This document shows, in pieces, positions 52,916 through 61,780 of a DNA stretch of 64,000 nt (positions are counted from its first letter, which is position 1; each line of letters opens with the position of its first letter). The stretch is taken from positions 620,001 to 684,000 of the forward strand of contig CAVXSO010000006.1 of assembly GCA_963764465.1 (NCBI GenBank), read 5' to 3'. The notes below the pieces were generated by a model. It was not told the origin of the DNA, ran no database searches, and was given only the letters and a program-made list of their open reading frames with translations. Source of the stretch: JAJXXT01 sp963764465. Lineage in GTDB: Bacteria > Pseudomonadota > Alphaproteobacteria > Acetobacterales > Acetobacteraceae. A program made the position numbers and the translations under genes.

Positions 52916-53197
52916 TCAGCCGCCCTTCGCGGCGACCAACTGGTCGATGTTCTCGCACAGTCCCTGCAGCACGAAATACCGGTTGCTTGCCACGTGCCCT
53001 TCATTGACCTCCTGGGTCCACTGCTCCAGGGGCAGCTTGATCGCGAACGCCTTGTCGATGGCGAAGGCCACGTCGAGGAAGTCGAGGCTGTCGATGCCGA
53101 GATCCTCGATGGCATGGCTGGAGGGCGTGATCTTCTCGCGTTCAATGCCACAGATCTCGGAAATGACGCCGGCGACGGTGTCGAAAGTCGAAGCCAT
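52916..53197 (-). CDS. acpXL: Acyl carrier protein AcpXL
   Basis: 93 residues, AcpXL size. The phosphopantetheine site is Ser37 in LGIDSLDFLDVAFAID, and the extension EQWTQEVNEGHV distinguishes AcpXL from housekeeping ACP. It carries the very long (C26-C28 type) hydroxyacyl chain for lipid A. Strong Shine-Dalgarno GGGAGG. First gene of the seven-gene operon; its promoter should lie in the spacer upstream. Confidence 0.95.
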   Translation of the reverse strand: MASTFDTVAGVISEICGIEREKITPSSHAIEDLGIDSLDFLDVAFAIDKAFAIKLPLEQWTQEVNEGHVASNRYFVLQGLCENIDQLVAAKGG

Positions 53198-54051
53198 GGG
53201 CAAGCCTCCCAGAGTGCAGGGCCGAACAGCCGCGAAAACCGACGCCCGGCGACACCGGCGGGCGGCACAGGTCGCTGGGGCCTCACCAAGCAACGTCGGC
53301 CGGCGGTCCACGGCCCGATGGGATGGCAGTAACATCCTGCTCCCTGGAGGAGCAATAACTGCGCGCAGCGGACCGCTCGGCACGGCCTGTTTGATGCCGG
53401 GTCCCGTGCCTCGCCGGCGCCACAGCCCATTGCACCGGCTGGCCACGAAGGCCGGCCACGCAGAATCCGAGTGCGGACTGCCATGAGCGGCAAGCCGCCT
53501 GGCCGGGACGGCGGCAAAAATCCCGCGCCTTCGCCGCGAGGTGACTGAGGCGGCGTTGCGGGTCAGGCGGCCAGCAGGGCCCGGTTCCCCACGGCTGACG
53601 CAGGCGCGGAAACGGCGGGTTTCGGAGCCTTACGTCGCAAGGCCGCAGATGTCTTGACCTTGGGCAATGCATGTCACGCCTTGGGATGGTGTGCTATCAA
53701 TGCAACTGGACGATCAGCCCGGCACCCCTCGCGGTGCCGCGGCCGCCTGCCGCCAGACCAAGCTGCTTCATGGCGATGGAGTGGTGACATGGGTTGGGAT
53801 TCCGCGGTGGCCACTGGCGCCGGCAGAAGCATCCGGTGGCGGCCTATCCGGCCTGCGACTGGGCCTGCGACTGGGCCTGCGACTGGTCGTGGATCGGTGT
53901 TGCGCCGCCGGACAGACCGAGCGTCGTTGCACCGGGCGATTGCGACTTCCGCAGATCAGGGCGTTGTCCGGTCAGCGGCACGCACCACCCGCGCGGCCGT
54001 TGGCCGCCGGACCCGCTCGCAAGAGCACCAGAACAGAGGAGAAACCGGAAA
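53198..54051. other. Spacer between divergent acpXL operon and CsbD gene
   Basis: 854 bp without a supportable gene; open frames are Arg-rich and lack homologous features. It should hold the promoters of acpXL (minus) and csbD (plus), but no clear -35/-10 pair was identified. It includes a 12-bp tandem repeat. Confidence 0.6.
53851..53886. repeat. 12-bp perfect tandem repeat
   Basis: Three exact copies of GCCTGCGACTGG in non-coding DNA, 166 bp before csbD. Confidence 0.92.
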
Positions 54052-54234
54052 ATGGACAAGGATCGTGTAGCCGGTGTGGCGAAGCAGACCAAGGGAGCCG
54101 TCAAGGTGGCTGTCGGCAAGGCGATCGGCGATGCCAAGCTGGTTGCCGAGGGGCGCAGCGACAAGGTGGAAGGCAAGGTCCAGAACGCCGTCGGAAGCGT
54201 GAAGGATGCCGTGAGGGATGCGCTGAAGAAGTAG
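54052..54234 (+). CDS. CsbD-family stress-response protein
   Basis: 60 residues, Lys/Ala/Val-rich and hydrophilic. MDKDRVAGVAKQTKGAVKV and GKVQNAVGSVKDAVRD match the CsbD fold, a small helical protein usually induced by general stress. Shine-Dalgarno AGAGGAG. It stands alone and is followed by a strong hairpin, consistent with its own stress promoter. Confidence 0.93.
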   Translation: MDKDRVAGVAKQTKGAVKVAVGKAIGDAKLVAEGRSDKVEGKVQNAVGSVKDAVRDALKK

Positions 54235-54235
54235 C

Positions 54236-54256
54236 CTCTCCCGCGCGTCGGGAGAG
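54236..54256 (+). terminator. Hairpin after the CsbD gene
   Basis: A perfect 8-bp stem CTCTCCCG/CGGGAGAG with a five-base loop starts 1 bp after the stop codon. No T run follows. Confidence 0.65.
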
Positions 54257-54755
54257 CGGCTGGGTCGGTGGGTTCGCCGCCGGAACGAGCCTTGGGCATC
54301 GCCGCCTTGTGCGGCGCGGCGCGACCCGGCGAGTGACCTGGAAGCACGCCGGGCTCACGGCCGCCGGCAACGACATCGTGGTGGGAGGCGTGCCGCTGCG
54401 TTTCGCGTCCGCGTCGCCCGGTTCGTCCGCCACCGCCGGCCCGCGCATCGACGCGCTCAGGATCACCGATGTAAGACAGCACCCGATTGGCGCCCCTTCG
54501 ATCGACTGTAACACACGGATATAATTGGTGAAATTCCGATATTCGCAGGGTCCCGATCGGCGCCGATGGGGACCCCGGCAGTGCGGCAAATCCGCGGGCG
54601 AATTCATTGTGATCGTTCCGATTGAGCGGAGGTCTCACTTCGGGGCCAATTCACATCCTCGGGAGATCGGCGACATCCAGTGGCGGATTCGGGGGGATAG
54701 AGGGGGAAGAGCCAGCGCCCACAGCGCCCGCCCTCCCATCACCCCTTGCGATCCA
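54257..54755. other. Spacer between CsbD gene and tRNA-Lys
   Basis: About 500 bp with no gene I can support. The part from 54470 to 54660 is less GC-rich than its surroundings. No attachment-site duplication of the tRNA end and no integrase was seen. Confidence 0.55.
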
Positions 54756-54831
54756 TGGTGAGCCCGGTGGGAATCGAACCCACGACCCCAAGATTAAAAG
54801 TCTCGTGCTCTACCGACTGAGCTACGGGCTC
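54756..54831 (-). tRNA. tRNA-Lys (anticodon TTT)
   Basis: A full cloverleaf on the minus strand. The acceptor stem GAGCCCG/CGGGCTC is perfect. The D-arm is AGCTCAGTCGGTAGAGC and the anticodon loop reads CTTTTAA, giving TTT. The T-arm is GGGTTCGATTCCC. The CCA end is encoded in the DNA (54756-54758). Confidence 0.97.
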
Positions 54832-54979
54832 GTGCCACGCGCGCGGCGCCCCGGCCGCCGCTCTCGCGCGGCCGCGCAGGCGCCTTCAACGCCAGATCAG
54901 CCCGCGATGCAAGCGCGGGCCGCCAGCCATCCACCGGCGCGCCCCAGCGGGTCGCCCGCCAGGGTCGCGCCGCGGCACC

Positions 54980-55528
54980 TCAGTTCGGCTCGGACGCCAG
55001 CCGCATCTTGATGATGCGGTCGGGGTCGCTCACCATCCCGTTCTGCCCCGCGCCCTTCTTGATCTCGTCCACATGATCCATCCCGGCGATCACCTGCCCG
55101 AAGATCGTGTACTGCCCGTCGAGGAACGGCGCCGGCGCGAAGCAGATGAAGAACTGGCTGTCCGCGCTGTTCGGGTCGGACGACCGCGCCGCCCCCACCG
55201 TCCCGCGCAGGAACTTGCGCTGCGTGGTGAACTCCGCGGGCACATGGCCGAGCTTGCTGCCGCCCATCCCCGTCCCGGTCGGGTCGCCGCCCTGCGCCAT
55301 GAACCCCGCGATCACGCGGTGGAACGGCGTGTTGTCGTAGAAATGCTCTTTCACGAGCTCCTTGAAATGCGCCACCATCTTCGGCGCGATCTCGGGCAGC
55401 AGCTCGATCGTCACGCGGCCGTATTTCAGGTCCATGTAGACTTCGTTGGAGAGGTCGGCGGCTTCTGCCATGTCGATTCCGATCAGTGGTGTTGCAAGCA
55501 GCGAAAACGAGAAAGTCCGGCGCAGCAT
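54980..55528 (-). CDS. Peptidyl-prolyl cis-trans isomerase, cyclophilin type, exported
   Basis: 182 residues from ATG at 55528. It starts with a probable signal peptide (MLRRTFSFSLLATPLIG) and continues as a bacterial cyclophilin: FYDNTPFHRVIAGFMAQGGD, ADSQFFICFA and YTIFGQVIAGMDHVDEI. The start is chosen because GGGAG lies 7 bp upstream; the frame is open to 55561, which would overlap coaD. It assists folding of periplasmic proteins. Last gene of the ssb-gyrA-coaD run. Confidence 0.93.
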   Translation of the reverse strand: MLRRTFSFSLLATPLIGIDMAEAADLSNEVYMDLKYGRVTIELLPEIAPKMVAHFKELVKEHFYDNTPFHRVIAGFMAQGGDPTGTGMGGSKLGHVPAEFTTQRKFLRGTVGAARSSDPNSADSQFFICFAPAPFLDGQYTIFGQVIAGMDHVDEIKKGAGQNGMVSDPDRIIKMRLASEPN

Positions 55529-55550
55529 CTGGGAACTCCCGGTCATTGGG

Positions 55551-56060
55551 TCACGATCCATTGGCGGGCACCCGTGCCCGCATCCGCGCGAGCGTCGAGG
55601 CCGGCACGAAGGAGGCGATATCGCCGCCCAGCATCGCCACCTCCTTCACCAGCTTGGAGGAAATGAACTGGTGCCGCTCGCTCGCCATCAGGAACACGGT
55701 CTGGATCTCGCGCGCCAGCCGGTAGTTCATCCCCGCCATCGCGAACTCGTAGTCGAAATCCGTCACCGCGCGCAGCCCGCGTACGATCATCTGCGCCCCA
55801 ACCTCGTGCGCGAACGAGATCAGCAGCTTGTCGAACGGCCTCACCTCGATCCGCACGCCGGTCTCCGCCGCAATCGGCCGGCACTCGATCTCGACCAGTT
55901 CCACCCGCTCCGCCAGCGCGAACAGCGGCGACTTGCCCACGTTCATCGCGACACCCACGATCAGCCGGTCCACCAGCCGCGCCGCGCGCCCGATGATATC
56001 GACATGCCCGTTGGTGATCGGGTCGAACGTGCCGGGGTACAGCGCCACGCGCTCACGCAT
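55551..56060 (-). CDS. coaD: Phosphopantetheine adenylyltransferase
   Basis: 169 residues. Fourth step of coenzyme A synthesis, cytoplasmic hexamer. ALYPGTFDPITNGHVDII holds the TxGH-like nucleotide-binding motif; RGLRAVTDFDYEFAMAGMN and SSKLVKEVAMLGGD are conserved. ATG at 56060 is preferred; ATG at 56066 is possible. The start overlaps the end of gyrA by 8 bp. Confidence 0.95.
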   Translation of the reverse strand: MRERVALYPGTFDPITNGHVDIIGRAARLVDRLIVGVAMNVGKSPLFALAERVELVEIECRPIAAETGVRIEVRPFDKLLISFAHEVGAQMIVRGLRAVTDFDYEFAMAGMNYRLAREIQTVFLMASERHQFISSKLVKEVAMLGGDIASFVPASTLARMRARVPANGS

Positions 56061-58884
56061 CCGCATCCTCCCCATCCGGCGTCGCGTCCCCATCCGGCGT
56101 CGCGTCCCCATCCGGCGTCGCGTCCGGCGCCTCGTCCCGCGTCGCGTCGGACGGCGCCTCCTCGTCCTCGTCATCGGCCACGATCGGGAACACGCTGGTC
56201 ACCCGCTCGCCCTCGTCGAGCCTGAGCAGCGTCACCCCCGCCGCCGTCCGCCCGGTCACCCGCACCTGGTCCGCGGGCAGGCGGATCAGCCGCCCGCCAT
56301 CCGTCACCAGCATCACGTCATCGCCCGGCCGCACAGGGAACAGCGCCGCCACCGCCGAGCCCGTGCGCGCCGAAAGCCCGGTCGCCGCGATCCCCTGCCC
56401 GCCACGCCCCGAAACCCGATACGCATAGGCCGAGCTGCGCTTGCCGAACCCCTGGTCCGTCACCGCCAGCAGCAGCTCCTCCGCCGCCTCCATTTCCGCG
56501 TAGCGCTCGGCCGAAAGCTCCACCGCCTCGCCGCTTTCCTCCTCGCCCTCGCCGGCGCTTTCCGGCGCGCTCTCCACCACGCTCTCCGGCGCCTCGTCGT
56601 CCGCCCGCCGCCGCGCGCGCAAGAACGCATCGCGCTCGGCCACACTCGCCTCCACATGCCGCAGCACGGAAAGCGAGATCACCGAATCCTTCGCCGCCAG
56701 CCGTATCCCCCGCACCCCCGTGCTGTCCCGCCCGGCGAACACCCGCAGCACATCCTCGGTCGCCTGGAACCGTATCGCCCGCCCGAGCCTGGTCGCGAGC
56801 AGCACGTCGTCGCCCTCGCGCGCCGTCGCGACGCCGATCAGCCGCTCCTCGCCCTCCAGCTTCATCGCGATCAGCCCGTTGGCGCGAACGTTACGGAAGT
56901 CGGACAAACGATTCCGCCGCACATTCCCGCCCGACGTCGCGAACACCAGGTGCAGCCCGGTCCACAGCTCCTCGTCGATCGGCAGCGGCAGCACCGCCGT
57001 CACCTCGTCGCCTCCCAGCTCCGGCAGCAGGTTCACCAGCGCCCGCCCGCGCGCCCCCGGCGCCGCCTCCGGCAGCTTCCACACCTTCTCGCGAAACACC
57101 TTGCCGCCCGCCGAGAAGAACAGCACCCACTGGTGCGTATGCGCGTGGAAGCTCCGCGTCACGATATCGTCGCCGCGCGTGGAGGAAGCACTGCGCCCGC
57201 GCCCGCCGCGGTTCTGCGAGCGGAACGCCTCCAGCGCCGTGCGCTTGATGAAGCCGCCGCGCGTCAGCGTCACCACCATCTGCCCCGGCTCGATCAGGCT
57301 CTCGTCGGCCTGGTCCGCCGGCGCATCCAGGATCTCGCTCATCCGCGGCGAGCCAATCTCCGCCCGCACCGCCAGCAGCTCCTCGCGCATCACCTCGATC
57401 CGCCGCACACGGCTGTCGAGGATCTCCAGCAGCGAGGCAATCTCCCCCGCCACCTCCTTCATCTCGGTCTCGATCTTCTCGCGCTCGAGCCCGGTCAGCC
57501 GCTGCAACCGCAGGTCCAGGATTGCCCGCACCTGCTCCTCGGTCAGCCGCACCGTATCCTCGGCGCTCACCACGTTGCGCACGTCGTCGATCAGCCCCAG
57601 CAGCGGCCGCACCCCCGCCGCCGGCCAGCTCCGCGCCAGCAGCGCCGCCCGCGCCGACGCCGCATCGGGGGAGGCGCGGATCAGCGCGATCACCGCGTCG
57701 ATCGAATCCACCGCGATCGCGAGCCCCACCAGCACATGCGCCCGGTCCCGCGCCTTCGCCAGGTCATGCCGCGTCCGCCGCAGCACCACCTCCTCGCGGA
57801 ACTCCAGGAAGCAGGCCAGCGCCTCCTTCAGCCCCATCTGCTGCGGCTTGCCCTTGACCAGCGCCAGCATGTTCACCGCGAAGTTCGTCTGCAGCGCCGT
57901 GAACCGGTACAGCTGGTTCAGCACCACCTCCGGCGTCGCGTCGCGCTTCAGCTCGATCACCATGCGCATGCCGGAGCGGTCGCTCTCGTCGCGCATCTCC
58001 GCGATGCCCTCGACCTGCTTCGCCCGCACCAGCTCCCCGATGCGCTCCAGCAGCGTCGCCTTGTTCACCTGGTACGGAATCTCGGTGACGATGATCGCCA
58101 TCCGGTCCTTCCGCACCTCCTCGATCCCGGCCCGCGCCCGCAGCGTGATGCTGCCCCGCCCGGTCTCGAACGCCGAGCGTATCCCCGCCCGCCCGATGAT
58201 CAGCCCGCCGGTCGGAAAATCCGGCCCCGGCACGATCTTCATCAGCGCTTCCAGCGGCAGCTCCGGGTCCGCCAGCAGCGCCAGCGCCGCGTCCATGATC
58301 TCGGTGGGATTATGCGTCGGGATATTCGTCGCCATCCCCACCGCGATCCCGCCTGCCCCGTTGATCAGCAGGTTCGGGAAACGCGCCGGCAGCACCAGCG
58401 GCTCTTCCGCCGTCTCGTCGTAGTTCGGCTGGAAATCCACCGTGTCCCGCTCGATCTCCTCGAGCAGGAACCCCGCCGCCGCCGCCAGGCGGGACTCGGT
58501 GTAGCGCATCGCCGCCGGCGGATCGCCATCGACCGAGCCGAAATTCCCCTGCCCGTCGATCAGCATCAGCCGCATCGAGAACGGCTGCGCCATGCGCACC
58601 ATCGCGTCGTAGATCGCGGCGTCGCCGTGCGGGTGGTACTTGCCCATCACCGCGCCCACCGTCTGCGCGGATTTCCGGTGCGGCTTGTCCGGCGTGTACC
58701 CCAGCTCGCGCATCGCGAACAGGATGCGCCGGTGCACCGGCTTCAGCCCGTCGCGCACATCCGGCAGCGCCCGCGCGACGATGACGGACATCGCGTAGTC
58801 GAGATACGAGCGCCGCATCTCGTCTTCGAGGTTGACGGGCACAGAGTCCTGCGGCCCGCGCGAATGGTCGGACGTGTCGCTCAC
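56053..58884 (-). CDS. gyrA: DNA gyrase subunit A
   Basis: 943 residues, GTG start. Catalytic Tyr128 in AAMRYTES; the GyrA-box is present as NRGGRGR. The six-bladed C-terminal domain is complete, then follows an acidic tail with three DATPDG repeats. The quinolone region reads HPHGDAAIYD, with Ala89 at the position of E. coli Ser83 and the Asp kept. The segment near residue 740-760 holds an acidic insertion. It lies 43 bp after ssb. Confidence 0.98.
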   Translation of the reverse strand: MSDTSDHSRGPQDSVPVNLEDEMRRSYLDYAMSVIVARALPDVRDGLKPVHRRILFAMRELGYTPDKPHRKSAQTVGAVMGKYHPHGDAAIYDAMVRMAQPFSMRLMLIDGQGNFGSVDGDPPAAMRYTESRLAAAAGFLLEEIERDTVDFQPNYDETAEEPLVLPARFPNLLINGAGGIAVGMATNIPTHNPTEIMDAALALLADPELPLEALMKIVPGPDFPTGGLIIGRAGIRSAFETGRGSITLRARAGIEEVRKDRMAIIVTEIPYQVNKATLLERIGELVRAKQVEGIAEMRDESDRSGMRMVIELKRDATPEVVLNQLYRFTALQTNFAVNMLALVKGKPQQMGLKEALACFLEFREEVVLRRTRHDLAKARDRAHVLVGLAIAVDSIDAVIALIRASPDAASARAALLARSWPAAGVRPLLGLIDDVRNVVSAEDTVRLTEEQVRAILDLRLQRLTGLEREKIETEMKEVAGEIASLLEILDSRVRRIEVMREELLAVRAEIGSPRMSEILDAPADQADESLIEPGQMVVTLTRGGFIKRTALEAFRSQNRGGRGRSASSTRGDDIVTRSFHAHTHQWVLFFSAGGKVFREKVWKLPEAAPGARGRALVNLLPELGGDEVTAVLPLPIDEELWTGLHLVFATSGGNVRRNRLSDFRNVRANGLIAMKLEGEERLIGVATAREGDDVLLATRLGRAIRFQATEDVLRVFAGRDSTGVRGIRLAAKDSVISLSVLRHVEASVAERDAFLRARRRADDEAPESVVESAPESAGEGEEESGEAVELSAERYAEMEAAEELLLAVTDQGFGKRSSAYAYRVSGRGGQGIAATGLSARTGSAVAALFPVRPGDDVMLVTDGGRLIRLPADQVRVTGRTAAGVTLLRLDEGERVTSVFPIVADDEDEEAPSDATRDEAPDATPDGDATPDGDATPDGEDADA
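56070..56123. repeat. 18-bp perfect tandem repeat at the end of gyrA
   Basis: Three exact copies of CCCCATCCGGCGTCGCGT encode the DATPDG hexapeptide repeats of the GyrA tail. They end just before the start of coaD, so length changes would also move the coaD translation signal relative to the gyrA stop. Confidence 0.92.
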
Positions 58885-58927
58885 GAGTCTCTACGCAATC
58901 CTGGTTTCAGGGAACGGCCTGTCCCTA

Positions 58928-59500
58928 TCAGAACGGGATTTCGTCGTCGATATCGGAGCCCGCGGGCGCATCCCACGACGGCCCTTCGCCCCGCCCGCCG
59001 CCGCCGCCCGCGCCCCCACCGGCGCCGCCGCGCCCCTCGCCCCGAGCCTCGCCGCGCCCGCCGGCGCCGCCGGCCGCCCGCGCCGGCCGTTCCTCGCGCT
59101 CATAGCCGCCGGTCGGCCCGAATCCGCCCTCGCCGCGCGCCCCGTCGGCGCGGCCATCCAGCAGCGTCATCTCGCCGCGGAACCGGCTCAGCACCACCTC
59201 GAACGCCTCGCGCTCGTGGCCTTCCTTGTCCGTGTATTTGCGGCTTTCGTAGCTGCCCTCGAGGTAGAGCTTGGAGCCCTTGCGCACGTATTTCTCGGCC
59301 ACCTCGCCGAGCCGCTCATTGAAGATCGCGATGCGGTGCCACTGCGTCTTTTCCTTCCGCTCGCCGGAGGCGCGGTCGTTCCACGTCTCGGACGTGGCGA
59401 GCGAAAAACTCACCACCTTCCCCCCGTTCTGCATCGTCCGCACCTCAGGGTCGCGCCCGACATTCCCGATCAAAATCACCTTGTTGACGCTACCCGCCAT
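58928..59500 (-). CDS. ssb: Single-stranded DNA-binding protein
   Basis: 190 residues from ATG at 59500. The OB-fold covers residues ~4-110 (NKVILIGNVGRDPEVRT; WHRIAIFNERLGEVAEKYV). A Gly/Arg-rich linker leads to the acidic tip DIDDEIPF that binds partner proteins. It leads the ssb-gyrA-coaD-ppiase run. In many bacteria ssb is directly divergent from uvrA; here uvrA lies 3 kb away. Confidence 0.97.
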   Translation of the reverse strand: MAGSVNKVILIGNVGRDPEVRTMQNGGKVVSFSLATSETWNDRASGERKEKTQWHRIAIFNERLGEVAEKYVRKGSKLYLEGSYESRKYTDKEGHEREAFEVVLSRFRGEMTLLDGRADGARGEGGFGPTGGYEREERPARAAGGAGGRGEARGEGRGGAGGGAGGGGGRGEGPSWDAPAGSDIDDEIPF

Positions 59501-59748
59501 CGCCCAAGACTCCATATGCCGAACCGGGCCAGGCCCGGCGGACCTTTCTACCCCAATCCCGCCCGCTTCCAAATCCCGCCGCCAAGCCTTCCACTCTCAC
59601 GGCCCAACGCTAAAATTGAGACCCGAAATGCGCTGCGCTAGCAAACGGCTTGCGCCGGCTAGAGCCAACGGCCGGTTACCCAAGCTCCTGGCTCAAGCAG
59701 CCGCAATCCCGGTTCGCGTCGAGATCATGCGCAAACCAGAAAAGCTGG

Positions 59749-60220
59749 TTAGGCCGACTGCCGACCATCCGAAATAACGTTGATACGCTCCAAGCGCCCG
59801 AGCGGGAATCGCTCTCGGATTTGTTGAAGTGCGATTTGTGCGAACTTGGCCCGGATGTCGGCGTCGTCTATCCGGCCCAGGTTCAGGTGGCGTCCATCCG
59901 CTTCGAAGACACATGCGAAGCCCCTGCCAGCGATCGATCGTTCCAGCGTCACGAAGAGAAGCACCGGACCTTCCAAATTATCGAGAACCGCGAACACAAT
60001 GTCGTGCCATATGCGACCGCTCCCACTAAGGGTTCCGACATTTTCGAAGACAAGCAAAAAGTATCTGCCGTCGGTCGCCGAATTCGACGGGCGCCCTTCC
60101 ATCCACGTCGGGATCCGTCGGCAGGGCGTTCGGGCGGAGGGCTCCCTTGATCCTCTCGGGACACATTGCATATACCTCGGATAAGCTCATTCCTGTTGCA
60201 TCGCCGACTGCGGTCTTCAT
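59749..60220 (-). pseudogene. Unknown gene, apparently frameshifted
   Basis: A plausible start MKTAVGDATGMSLSEVYAMC at 60220 (GGAG upstream) runs in one frame to about 60080. A coherent continuation (DGRYFLLVFENVGTLSGSG, then IWHDIVFAVLDNLEGPVLLF) is in the next frame down to 59749. A single-base change near 60070 would join them into about 156 residues. Alternatively the second frame alone (to 60171) is a gene. No family recognised. The DNA here is less GC-rich than the core genome, so recent acquisition is likely. Confidence 0.45.
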
Positions 60221-60476
60221 TCTGCGCCGCTCCGTCGTTTCCTGCGCATCGCTTGGCAACTACCACAAAGTCCAACTCGGTCAATTTCTTCGCCCCCGTC
60301 GCGTATTTTTTCAACACCTAACGCTAGTCGCGGCCGGAGCGCCCTCGCGCCCGTGCGGGGGCCGGCGCCAAATCAGAGACGGCGAGCTAGGCGCCACCCG
60401 CCGGCATCGGAAATGGCGGGCGCGGCCCCTCGTCGATGCTTCTCGCCCTTGAGGCGAAAGCGATGCGATGCGCCCG
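60221..60476. other. Spacer inside the ssb-uvrA insertion
   Basis: No clear gene. A short frame starting MLKKYATGAKKLTELDFVVV (60317, minus) reads protein-like for about 30 residues and could be another displaced piece of the preceding gene. Confidence 0.4.
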
Positions 60477-61163
60477 CTACCGATGGGGCCAGGTAGCTAT
60501 CACTCCCCCCGCCTTATCGAACGCCGTCATTGACGAGGCAGGCGTTTGCTCGCGTCCGCCGGAATTTGGAACGACAAGATCAACGCTACCGAGGGTAAGT
60601 CTTGGCGTGCCATTTGTATCGTAAAGATTTATATTTGCTTTTTCGCCAAGGTCACTTCCACCCGACGAGAGGCTGATCGATGGCTTATTGGCTGAGTTCC
60701 AAAGAGAAAGCGTTGCGCCGTTTGCCGCGTCAACTGAGAGGCCTATGCTGGCAGCGACACCGCTCCCTGGCACGGAATGCAATCGAAGCATATCGAGGGA
60801 AGGCGATCCCGAGCCGCCAGTCAATAACGTGCGTCCGCTCGGCCCGGCGAGCGTAAGATGCGGTCCCCCCGCTGTATGCAGTCCGACACCCCAGTCCGAG
60901 TGTGCATCCTTTCCGCGTAGCAAAAGTGCTGCGTATTCAGTGCCCTCAAGTCCGAGCGTTGCCCGCACTATCCCATTTGCGTCGACCACTTCAAACCTCC
61001 GTGCTCGCACTGTTCCAGAATTTGAGGCCGCGGCAGCGGCAACAACCAAAGCAACGAGACCGAGGCCAAGAGCGGCCAGCCAGAGCCGTAGCCAGTGATT
61101 TTCGCGCTCCAGCTTTCCGAGCCTGTCCTCGAGGGTGCTGAGTTCCAACATGGGTGCACTCAT
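60477..61163 (-). CDS. Membrane-anchored protein with coiled coil, unknown function
   Basis: 228 residues. A short coiled coil (LSTLEDRLGKLERENHWLR) leads into one membrane segment (~27-46). A repetitive beta-rich exterior follows, with RFEVVDANGIVRATLGL, LYDTNGTPRLTLG and AFDKAGGVIATW units. Such VDxxGxxRAxLG repeats occur in uncharacterised bacterial surface proteins. ATG at 61163 or 61151. Its base composition is lower in GC than its neighbours, consistent with transfer. Confidence 0.75.
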   Translation of the reverse strand: MSAPMLELSTLEDRLGKLERENHWLRLWLAALGLGLVALVVAAAAASNSGTVRARRFEVVDANGIVRATLGLEGTEYAALLLRGKDAHSDWGVGLHTAGGPHLTLAGPSGRTLLTGGSGSPSLDMLRLHSVPGSGVAASIGLSVDAANGATLSLWNSANKPSISLSSGGSDLGEKANINLYDTNGTPRLTLGSVDLVVPNSGGREQTPASSMTAFDKAGGVIATWPHR

Positions 61164-61418
61164 CGCCTTGCCGTTCTCCCAAAATTACCCCGAATTATTG
61201 TGGTCCATTGATTTCATAAGACCCACACTGCGGTTTTATCGCATCCGCGTCTGAACAACAGGGAGGGCGGATCGTTGACGGGTACATAAGTTTAGCCAGC
61301 GCTGCGCGTTCACACCACTGGCGCGTTCTGTTAGTTAAATTTTATCGCACAATCGACTGCGGATTCATCAATCGCCCGGACACGGTGCGGAAGTTTCAAC
61401 ACCGAAGGTCAACCTCCA

Positions 61419-61628
61419 ATGACCCCGCCGCGTCTACCCCAAATCATCCGCCCGGGTCAGCAATGGCAGGGCCGACATCCCGTAAGTGGTCGCCTTTCCA
61501 CCGCTCGCGTACTGAACGTGCTCGGCGTGGCGATCGAAGTTGTCTTTGAGGAAGACGGCCTCCCAATCGCGCTTCATGAAGCCTCATTGCGGAGCCCGCG
61601 CTGGCGCTTCATCGCCGACGGTGAATAG
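61419..61628 (+). CDS. Small hypothetical protein
   Basis: 69 residues. VSGRLSTARVLNVLGVAIEVVF and the ending SLRSPRWRFIAD look protein-like, with balanced hydrophobic pattern, but no family is recognised. ATG at 61419 has a weak upstream AACCTCCA. It lies in the less GC-rich segment between ssb and vapBC. Confidence 0.5.
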   Translation: MTPPRLPQIIRPGQQWQGRHPVSGRLSTARVLNVLGVAIEVVFEEDGLPIALHEASLRSPRWRFIADGE

Positions 61629-61780
61629 CCGGGCCGGCTGCCGCGAAGCGCATATCAGGGCTCCGCGTCCCTCCGAGCCGGGATTAGGGGAGTGCGGCGG
61701 CATGTTTGCAATGACAGGCCATCAAATCCCACCCGACCTCCCGCAATAGCAATGACGCACGCGAATGCTCCGGCGCGCCC

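Noticed and set aside
53654..54070. 138-residue frame overlapping the csbD start
   Set aside because: Arg/Thr-rich, includes the 12-bp tandem repeat and ends inside csbD in another frame.
54257..54831. tRNA-Lys as an integration site
   Set aside because: No integrase, no duplicated tRNA end and no mobile gene on either side.
55828..59322. 1164-residue open frame antisense to gyrA and ssb
   Set aside because: It is the Arg/His/Pro-rich shadow of two conserved genes; GC-rich DNA keeps antisense frames open.
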